Below are positions 5,487 to 11,133 of a stretch of DNA of 11,133 bases, piece after piece; position 1 is the stretch's first letter, and each line of letters begins with the position of its first letter. Source of the stretch: an uncultured Porphyromonadaceae bacterium (lineage in GTDB: Bacteria; Bacteroidota; Bacteroidia; Bacteroidales; Muribaculaceae). A program made the position numbers and the translations under genes. Under the pieces are notes generated by a model. The model saw only the letters and a program-made list of their open reading frames with translations, was not told the DNA's origin and ran no database searches. The stretch is from NCBI GenBank assembly GCA_947166165.1, contig CAMVDK010000090.1, positions 1 through 11,133 of the forward strand. Direction: 5' to 3'.

Positions 5487-6670
5487 TTCTGCCACTGGAA
5501 GCTGAAGTCGAACGTCTCACCCATCATGGGTATGGAGACGAGCAGGTTGTCGGTCTTTTCATGCTTGATGTGGAAGTATCCCAGGTACTCCTGGCCCGTT
5601 TTGATGGAGTTGGGCTTGACGTAGTCGGCCTGCAGCTGTTCGCGCTTCTGCGCCTGCTCTTCGGCCACGCCGGCGGTGATGGCCGCCGAGCCTACGACGG
5701 CGGCGGCAGTGGCCAGTCCGCCCATGTCGCGGCTGTTGTAGCGTGAGCGGTAGTAGTCGGTGGGATAGTAGGGGTGGTAACTGTAGTGGCGTGGCGTCCA
5801 TCCGTAGTGGCGCGGTGGCCTGCGGTCGTGGTGACGATGGTGGTCGCTCTCGCTGCTCGCCTCGGCAGCGACCACAGCGGCCGTGACCACCACCTCGGCG
5901 GCGATGAGCAGTGCCATGTTCCAATTCTGGGTGCGCTTCACGCGCTTGTCGTATTCCTCGGCGCTGAGCACGTTGAGGTCGATGATTTTCTTTTTCTTGG
6001 GGTGGAATGTCGAGGCCTTCACCCTTGCCGGGTCGAAGAGCACGTCCTTGTCGCTGTAGTTCTGCACATCGAGGTCGATGGTGTAGTAATGCCCGTATTC
6101 GTTGGTCTCCTGCATGTGGGCGGTGAGCACGAGGCCCTTGTAGGAGATGTACTGCACCGTCTCGCCGTCGGCGATATAGAATCCTTGCTCTTTGACGGGA
6201 TAGTCCCTCACCCATTCGTCGTAGTTGATGAGCGGGGCTGTGAGCGTGGTGTCGACCTCGAGTTCGTAGAAGTTCAGTGCCCTCGTGTTGCCCTCGCTCT
6301 CCACGATGTCGAGCGCGCCGTCGAGCGGCACGCGGTCGAATTCGAGCGCAAACCGATGCTCCTGCTCTGGCTTGAGCACGAGTTGGTGGCTGTGGTCCTC
6401 GTCGCTCAGCGGCATGTTGTAGCTGTTGAGCAGGCGATGGGTGCGGTTGTGAGCGTCGCGCACCACGATGTCTTCGTAGACGTTCATGTAGCGCTGGTCG
6501 ATGTTCTGATACTCAAAGTAGAACACGGTGCTCCCTTCGAGTTGGTCAATCTGCACCACGCGGGTGGTGAACGGCCGCTTGGCGCAACTCAGCGCGTTGA
6601 ACTGCGCATGGGTGCTCACGGCGCATAACAAGGCCACGGCGCACACGATCAATTTCAGTTTTTTGTTCAT
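5477..6670 (-). CDS. Secreted hypothetical protein with His/Tyr-rich segment
   Basis: The product has 397 residues. The signal peptide is MNKKLKLIVCAVALLCAVST with cleavage near HA|QF (22). Residues about 30-230 are beta-rich (STVFYFEYQNID, HRFALEFDRVPL, HYYTIDLDVQNY) and may form two immunoglobulin-like lobes. A short hydrophobic stretch (about 253-271) is followed by a His/Arg/Tyr/Pro-rich segment (about 276-313, with HHRHH and repeated HY/YY), which could bind metal or polyanions. A Gly/Ala stretch (317-336), a charged helix (EEQAQKREQLQADY), and a final beta segment (YLGYFHIKHEKTDNLLVSIP ... DFSFQWQNKK) complete it. I recognise no catalytic motif. It is the last gene of the minus-strand run, 48 nt after the ClbS-like gene, and ends 12 nt from the convergent YvlD-like gene. 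Confidence 0.75.
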   Translation of the reverse strand: MNKKLKLIVCAVALLCAVSTHAQFNALSCAKRPFTTRVVQIDQLEGSTVFYFEYQNIDQRYMNVYEDIVVRDAHNRTHRLLNSYNMPLSDEDHSHQLVLKPEQEHRFALEFDRVPLDGALDIVESEGNTRALNFYELEVDTTLTAPLINYDEWVRDYPVKEQGFYIADGETVQYISYKGLVLTAHMQETNEYGHYYTIDLDVQNYSDKDVLFDPARVKASTFHPKKKKIIDLNVLSAEEYDKRVKRTQNWNMALLIAAEVVVTAAVVAAEASSESDHHRHHDRRPPRHYGWTPRHYSYHPYYPTDYYRSRYNSRDMGGLATAAAVVGSAAITAGVAEEQAQKREQLQADYVKPNSIKTGQEYLGYFHIKHEKTDNLLVSIPMMGETFDFSFQWQNKK

Positions 6671-6718
6671 GTCGGTAGAGTGTGATTATTGGTTATCATT
6701 CATGATTGAGGGTAGCAG

Positions 6719-7255
6719 TCACTGTTGCGAGTTTTTGTGATGCGTCTTCAACAACTTCGCCGCCTGGGCATACGCACTTGTGGTCACGCTTTCGAAATAG
6801 GCGGCCATGGTGGTTGTATAGGTGTTTTTGAACACGCCTTTCGCCATCAGTTCGTCGTCGGTGAAACTCTCCGCAAGGCCGACCATCTCGCGATGAGTCT
6901 GTTCCAGCAGATGCTTTGCCTCGTCCAGGCTTGTGTTTTGATGCTTTTCCACAAGCATCTTGTCCATCTCATGGTAGTTTCGGCGGTATTCATCGGGGAG
7001 GTAATCCTTTGGATGCCCCTCACGGATGTTGCCTACAAACACGCGCATCAGCACCTGCCATTCGTAGAGATGTGTCAGGAGGTCGCGCAGGCAGCGGTCG
7101 TAGGTCCATCGCACTCCGCACTTCTTCGGGTCGGCCGCGAAGCTGAATGGAGCGGCGGCGGTCTCGGCGCTCAGTTTGTCGATTTGCTCGTTCAATTTCG
7201 CATAACCCTCCTGCATGGAGGCGATGAGTTCTTGTTTATTCTTCGGTTTGGCCAT
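6719..7255 (-). CDS. ClbS/DfsB family four-helix protein (DUF1706)
   Basis: The product has 178 residues, the usual family length, and begins MAKPKNKQELIASMQEGYAK, very like the family start. The central signature CLRDLLTHLYEWQ (about 55-67) is followed by KDYLPDEYRRNY, EKHQNTSLDEAKHLLEQTHREM (104-124) and the SFTDDEL turn (130-136), giving a DinB-like four-helix bundle. ClbS of colibactin producers is a cyclopropane hydrolase that protects against colibactin; DfsB-type relatives are widespread and mostly uncharacterised. No toxin cluster is visible, so a self-protection role cannot be assumed. It is cytoplasmic with no signal peptide. It lies 38 nt after the glycosyltransferase gene and 48 nt before the secreted-protein gene, all on one strand. 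Confidence 0.85.
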   Translation of the reverse strand: MAKPKNKQELIASMQEGYAKLNEQIDKLSAETAAAPFSFAADPKKCGVRWTYDRCLRDLLTHLYEWQVLMRVFVGNIREGHPKDYLPDEYRRNYHEMDKMLVEKHQNTSLDEAKHLLEQTHREMVGLAESFTDDELMAKGVFKNTYTTTMAAYFESVTTSAYAQAAKLLKTHHKNSQQ

Positions 7256-7293
7256 AATGAATTCTAATGATAAGTGGTAGGTGGACTATCGTT

Positions 7294-8256
7294 TCACGCT
7301 TTGTGCTTGAACAGGGCGAGGAAGGCCTGCTGGCCGAGGAGCGAGGCGAGGATGCCGAGGCGGTTTTTGGCGCGGATGTGCGGGTCGGCGAAGCAGCCGG
7401 CGCGCAGTTGGCGTATGCCTTGCCAGCATCGCTGGCGCACGTCGGCCCACTCGTCGCCGGGCGGGCAGAGGAGCAGGATGTTGAAGTGGGCGCTCAGCCG
7501 GCGGCTGCGCACGGCTGGCAGCAGGGAGGGCTCGGCGGCGGCCACCTCGCGCTCGAGGGCGTCGAGGATGTCGAGCACGTCGGTGCGCTGCCGCTTGAAG
7601 GTGCCCAGGATGCTGGTGGGGCGCTGCAGGTAGTTGTAGAGCGGCTTGGCGGTCTGCACCACGGTGGTGGCGCGGCTGTAGAGCGGGTAGGCGATGGCCA
7701 GGTCTTCGTAGAGCCGCCCCACGGGGTAGCGCAGGCCGTCGAAGAGTGCGGCGTGGTAGAGCCGCCCCCAGGCCGAGTGGGTGAGCCGGTGCTGGTAGAA
7801 GATGGCTTGGAGGGCCTCGTGGCGGGTGTAGGTGCGCACGGAGCCGTCGGCAGCGGCGGGCGAGGGAGGAGTGGCGTGCGAGTCGTCGTCCCACACCTCG
7901 CGCCAGCCGCCCACGGCCACGTCGGCGCGATGGTCGGCGAGCAGGCTGTGCAGGGTGGCTATGGCGTCGGGCTCGAGCGAGTCGTCGCTGTCGACCATGG
8001 TGACGTATTGTCCGGTCATCACGTCGAGGGCGGCGTTGCGTGCGTCGCTCAGGCCTCCGTTGGGCTTGTGGATGACGCGGAAGCGCGTGTCGCGAGCGGC
8101 CCACTGGTCGCACAGGCTGCCGCTGGAGTCGGTGCTGCCGTCGTCCACGACCAGGATTTCCAGCTCGCGGTAGGTCTGCCCGGCTACGCTCGCAAGGCAT
8201 CGGTCTAGGTAGCGCTCGACGTTGTAGACGGGTATGATGACTGAGATGAGTTCCAC
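7294..8256 (-). CDS. Family 2 glycosyltransferase (GTG start)
   Basis: The product has 320 residues with the GT-A fold of family GT2. It shows SVIIPVYN (5-12), nucleotide-binding DDGSTDSS (38-45), NGGLSDARN (66-74), the metal-binding DSDD (89-92), and a later YED (183-185) in the acceptor region. The enzyme would transfer a sugar from an NDP-sugar to a glycan, as in capsule, O-antigen or lipid-linked glycan synthesis; donor and acceptor are unknown. There is no membrane helix, so it probably works at the inner face of the cytoplasmic membrane. The start is GTG at 8256: an in-frame TAG lies six codons upstream and the next Met is residue 80, inside the fold. The gene follows the MscS gene by 24 nt. 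The C-terminal part (about 200-320) is variable and unassigned. It is isolated from other glycan genes in this window. Confidence 0.9.
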   Translation of the reverse strand: MELISVIIPVYNVERYLDRCLASVAGQTYRELEILVVDDGSTDSSGSLCDQWAARDTRFRVIHKPNGGLSDARNAALDVMTGQYVTMVDSDDSLEPDAIATLHSLLADHRADVAVGGWREVWDDDSHATPPSPAAADGSVRTYTRHEALQAIFYQHRLTHSAWGRLYHAALFDGLRYPVGRLYEDLAIAYPLYSRATTVVQTAKPLYNYLQRPTSILGTFKRQRTDVLDILDALEREVAAAEPSLLPAVRSRRLSAHFNILLLCPPGDEWADVRQRCWQGIRQLRAGCFADPHIRAKNRLGILASLLGQQAFLALFKHKA

Positions 8257-8280
8257 GGTGATGGGAGGGGGCTACGGTGG

Positions 8281-10638
8281 TTAGTTGTTGGGAGTGGGTG
8301 CCGCCACGTCCTTGATGTGGACGTCGGTCTGCGGGAAGGGGATTTCGATGCCGTTCTCGTTGAGCACGTCGTAGATGTTCTCCTTGATGACTGCCAGGTC
8401 GGTGAGTCGTGTGGCCACCGGAGTCCAGAGCGTCACGTCGAGGTCGACGCTGCTCTCGCCGAAGTCGCGGAACAGCACCTGGATGCCCCTGTTGGGGTCG
8501 TAGCAGTCGAGCGTGCTCAGGCGGTCGATGATGAGTTTGCGCACCTGTGCCACGTTGGAGCCATAGGCCACGCCCACGGGCAGCTGCGCCAGCTCGTAGC
8601 CGTGGTTCTGGGTCACGTTCTTGAAGTTTTTGCTGAACAGCTGGCTGTTGAGGAAGGCGACCACCGAACCGTCGAGCGTCTCGACCATGGTGCTCTGGTA
8701 GTTGATGTTCTTCACGCGTCCGCGTATGCCGTCGCACTCAATCATGTCGCCAATCATCACGCGCCCGTTCATGAGCGAAAGGCCGTAGAACAGGTTCTCG
8801 AGCGTGTCCTTCATGGCGAAACCGATACCGGTCGAGAGTCCCGTCATGATGAGGGTGATGCCCGCGCGGTTGACGTGCAGCGTGATCATGACAAGATAGA
8901 TGTAGATGCCCCAGCCTAGATACTTCATCAGGTTCATGCTCAGCGACACGGCCTTGTTCTTGGTGCCGCCGCGATGCTCCTTCCAAAGCCTGTAGGCGTT
9001 CACGCACAAGTAGATGACGTAGTTGAAAATGAACGCCAGCGCCACCATGGCCAGCACGCGGTCGATGGAGATGACAATCACGTCGGGCAAGTCGACGAAG
9101 CGGTGTGTGAACAGCTCGTGGCACCACTCCGTGAGGTCGAACACGCGCGCGGCCCAGTAGATCGAGGCGGCCACGCTCAGCGTGGCGCCGATGGGAATCA
9201 CCATTTTGTAGAGCGCGTCGTAGAACCACGTCTGTCGGATGTCGGCATCGTCGTCGATGTGCGCGGCCTCGTAGCGGTGCAGCAGGTCGTAGATGAAAGT
9301 GATGCCCTGGATCATGGTCAGCTGTATGATCCACCAGATGAGCACCTGCACGCTCATGAGCGTGTAGCCGCACCAGGCCATGACCAGCGACACCAGCATG
9401 GCCAGCAGCGAGATCCAGGTGTAGAACATGTCGGAGCGCGGCATGCGCTTGTTGTGGCGGGCAATCACCCACCACTGCCACAGCGTGCACAGCAGCAGAA
9501 TGGCCGGGAAGGTGAGGTTGACCACGGTGTTGGGCATGAAGGTGATGCGGTAGAGGAACACCACCAGCCCCACCACCGTGATGGGCAGGTAGAGCAGCAT
9601 GGCGTGCTTGACCTGGTCGCCGTCGAGACGGATGATGAGCGAGAGCATGATGGCCACCAGCAGCCAGGCGTACTCGCTCAGCAGCCGTGAGGCCATGATC
9701 ATGAAATTGTGGTCGGTGAGCGAGAACGAGATGACCAGCGTGACGATGGCAAACACGAAGGCTGTGGCCGCGATGATGACGCTGGCCCGCTTCTTGCGGA
9801 ACTCCGGCGTGACCCACCGGCGGGGAATCAGGAAGCGGATTGCCAGGAAGCTCAGCACGCCGGCACCCGCGATGTAGGTCAAAATGAACAGGAACAGAAA
9901 CAGCACCAGGTTGCCTCGCCACTCGCTGTGCGCGCGGCCGGCAGGGCGGAACTTGTTGTGGATGTCTTTCTCACCTTGGCGGGTATAGTACCTCACGTTC
10001 TTGAGCACGGTCACATAGCTGTCGTTGCCGTTCACGAACACGCTGCGGCGTATGTCGTCGTAGGCCTGCAGCGCGTAGGCGTTCAGCACCTTTGCCTTTG
10101 CGAGCACCTCCTGCGCGTGCTCTTGTGTCTTCTCGATCTGCACCTGCTGCACGGCCATGTCGTGGGCGATGATGTCGGCCAGCACAACGCAGCTGTCGCG
10201 GTCGCGCCGCTGCTGCTCGGTGGTGAGGATGAAGTCGGGAATCTCCTTGAGCGACTTGGACAGGTGCACGTATTGCAGCACCTGGTCGTTGAAGTGCTTG
10301 GCAAACACCTCGAAGGGGAGCATCTTGCCGGCCAGCTGGTTGTGGAGCGTGGTGGCCTCGTTGCAGGCGTAGGCCAGGTCGAACACGTAGTCGCTCTTCT
10401 GCGAGTAGAGCATGAGCTCAATCTGGTGGCTGCGGTCCATCACCTTCACCATCATCTGGTTGTAGTGGCTGCTCATCTCGTTGAACCATTCCATGCGCTG
10501 CACCTGCTCCTGGTGGGTGAGCGTGAGCTCGGTGCAGAGCACGCTCAGCGTCTGCCCCATGTCGCGCTCCTTGAGCACCGCCTGGCCGCACGCCAGCCAC
10601 AGCGCCGCCAGGGCGAGCAATATCAGTCGTTTCATCAT
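8281..10638 (-). CDS. Large MscS-family mechanosensitive channel
   Basis: The product has 785 residues, against about 290 for classical MscS. A signal peptide (residues 1-20, ending CGQA) leads to a helical, probably coiled-coil periplasmic domain (about 25-240). About nine hydrophobic segments then run from 243 to 600. The MscS core starts with the pore helix and its hinge (AGITLIMTGLSTGIGFAMKDTLENLFYG, 592-619), followed by the beta domain (GRVMIGDMIECDGIRGRVKNI ... TLDGSVVAFLNSQLFSKNF, 625-672) and the alpha/beta vestibule to GIEIPFPQTDVHI (763-775). Such channels release solutes on osmotic downshift; the extra domains recall MscK/MscM-type proteins but are not clearly homologous. MM at the start leaves 10638 or 10635 as the first codon. 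It heads a run of four minus-strand genes and has a good -7 element 22 nt upstream. Confidence 0.92.
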   Translation of the reverse strand: MMKRLILLALAALWLACGQAVLKERDMGQTLSVLCTELTLTHQEQVQRMEWFNEMSSHYNQMMVKVMDRSHQIELMLYSQKSDYVFDLAYACNEATTLHNQLAGKMLPFEVFAKHFNDQVLQYVHLSKSLKEIPDFILTTEQQRRDRDSCVVLADIIAHDMAVQQVQIEKTQEHAQEVLAKAKVLNAYALQAYDDIRRSVFVNGNDSYVTVLKNVRYYTRQGEKDIHNKFRPAGRAHSEWRGNLVLFLFLFILTYIAGAGVLSFLAIRFLIPRRWVTPEFRKKRASVIIAATAFVFAIVTLVISFSLTDHNFMIMASRLLSEYAWLLVAIMLSLIIRLDGDQVKHAMLLYLPITVVGLVVFLYRITFMPNTVVNLTFPAILLLCTLWQWWVIARHNKRMPRSDMFYTWISLLAMLVSLVMAWCGYTLMSVQVLIWWIIQLTMIQGITFIYDLLHRYEAAHIDDDADIRQTWFYDALYKMVIPIGATLSVAASIYWAARVFDLTEWCHELFTHRFVDLPDVIVISIDRVLAMVALAFIFNYVIYLCVNAYRLWKEHRGGTKNKAVSLSMNLMKYLGWGIYIYLVMITLHVNRAGITLIMTGLSTGIGFAMKDTLENLFYGLSLMNGRVMIGDMIECDGIRGRVKNINYQSTMVETLDGSVVAFLNSQLFSKNFKNVTQNHGYELAQLPVGVAYGSNVAQVRKLIIDRLSTLDCYDPNRGIQVLFRDFGESSVDLDVTLWTPVATRLTDLAVIKENIYDVLNENGIEIPFPQTDVHIKDVAAPTPNN

Positions 10639-10659
10639 TGCTGCAATTTTTTGAAATCA

Positions 10660-10667
10660 CAAAGTTA
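10660..10667 (-). promoter_or_regulatory. -7 promoter element for the mscS-led operon
   Basis: On the minus strand TAACTTTG (10667 to 10660) fits TAnnTTTG exactly. No good TTTG or TTG lies 19-21 bp upstream, so the -33 part is weak. Transcription would start about 7 nt downstream, leaving a leader of only about 15 nt before the ATG at 10638. Confidence 0.6.
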
Positions 10668-10798
10668 CATCTTTTTATTGAAACTATCGCCATAACGCCA
10701 TGAAATTGAACTGCAACGACTCCGTTACTGCACACCGAGCGCAATGCAAAACAAAAGAGGGTCACCTGCAAAGCGAGCCGCCATTGTCAGCAAAATCA

Positions 10799-10913
10799 GA
10801 CAATTGAGGATATAATCAGACAATTAAGGACAAAATCAGACAATTGAGGACATAATCAGACAATTAAGGACAAAATCAGACAATCAAGGACAACTTAAGT
10901 CAATCAAGGACAA
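10799..10913. repeat. GACAA boxes phased every 10 bp (20-bp tandem repeat)
   Basis: Twelve pentamers start exactly 10 bp apart from 10799 to 10909. Nine are GACAA (10799, 10819, 10829, 10839, 10859, 10869, 10879, 10889, 10909); the others are GATAT (10809), GACAT (10849) and GTCAA (10899). At a larger scale this is a 20-bp unit of the type CAATTAAGGACAAAATCAGA, aligned from 10801, with a 40-bp alternation of TTGAGG and TTAAGG. No reading frame uses it. The spacing is about one helical turn, so all boxes would face the same side of the DNA. It lies upstream of the mscS promoter. The gene-free stretch runs from 10639 to the window end. Confidence 0.9.
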
Positions 10914-11133
10914 TGATTTGCAGGCAATAGAAGTCATCATAAAACCAATTTGCTTACGAATTGTCCTTAATTGTCCTCTGTTGTCCTTAATTGTCTGAAC
11001 ATTTCGCGGCAGAATCAAGGACAATGATTCGTGAGCCACCGAAGTTGTGTCATAAAACCATTTGCTTGCGAATTGTCTTTAATTGTCCTCTGTTGTCCTT
11101 AATTGTCTGAACATTTCGCGGCAGAATCAAGGA
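10902..11133. repeat. Tandem repeat units of about 111 bp carrying inverted TTGTC arrays
   Basis: AATCAAGGA starts at 10902, 11013 and 11125, giving periods of 111 and 112 bp; the third unit is cut by the window end. Each full unit has one GACAA box (10909, 11020), a divergent middle of about 47 nt that keeps CATAAAACCA, then four TTGTC boxes 10 bp apart (10961, 10971, 10981, 10991 and 11073, 11083, 11093, 11103), and a constant end TGAACATTTCGCGGCAG. The box-bearing half is nearly identical between units (one difference seen over about 60 nt). TTGTC is the complement of the GACAA boxes to the left, so large hairpins or cruciforms are possible. Confidence 0.9.

Noticed and set aside
7286..8737. 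483-residue minus-strand frame overlapping the glycosyltransferase and MscS genes
   Set aside because: The product is almost all Arg, His, Pro and Ala, the usual shadow of GC-rich genes in another frame. The true frames show clear GT2 and MscS motifs.
10801..11133. CRISPR array
   Set aside because: The repeats are 10/20 bp and 111 bp with related, not unique, intervening sequence; there are no 25-45-bp spacers of uniform size and no cas gene.

Overview
The window looks like chromosomal DNA from a gut-type member of the Bacteroidales (Bacteroidota). No marker gene fixes the genus; a Muribaculaceae- or Prevotellaceae-like genome is a guess. The case rests on Bacteroidota-type promoters (-7 TAnnTTTG, with TTTG about 20 bp upstream), secreted proteins with short C-terminal dockerin-like repeats, a 3-coathanger-type domain, and families common in this order: YitT/DUF2179, small outer-membrane barrel, large MscS, and ClbS/DfsB.

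Left part (1-2777, plus strand): the tail of an unknown protein is followed by three secreted proteins. These are a 105-residue coathanger-type protein, a 343-residue protein of unknown body ending in two dockerin-like repeats, and a 249-residue cohesin-like protein ending in one dockerin-like repeat. Between the last two lies a 26-codon remnant in which 32 nt identical to the coathanger gene run into a dockerin end, which suggests recombination among these genes.

Middle part (2778-5464): a GC-rich spacer with a long hairpin leads to a solitary tRNA-Cys(GCA) that has its own promoter and a very strong terminator. A hairpin-dense non-coding stretch follows. A minus-strand pair, YitT-family membrane protein then small outer-membrane beta-barrel, is joined by an ATGA overlap. 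Divergent from it is a small YvlD/holin-4-type membrane protein gene interrupted by an in-frame TAG at codon 25.

Right part (5477-10638, minus strand): four genes with gaps of 24, 38 and 48 nt look like one operon. Transcription order is large MscS-family channel, family 2 glycosyltransferase with a GTG start, ClbS/DfsB-family protein, and a secreted protein with a His/Tyr-rich segment. A theme of envelope stress or maintenance is plausible but only inferred.

Far right (10639-11133): no gene. After the mscS promoter there is an unusual repeat field. GACAA pentamers recur every 10 bp for 12 turns, then tandem units of about 111 bp carry the same pentamer inverted (TTGTC) at the same 10-bp spacing. 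The field runs off the window. It is the least explained sequence here and the best candidate for something undescribed.
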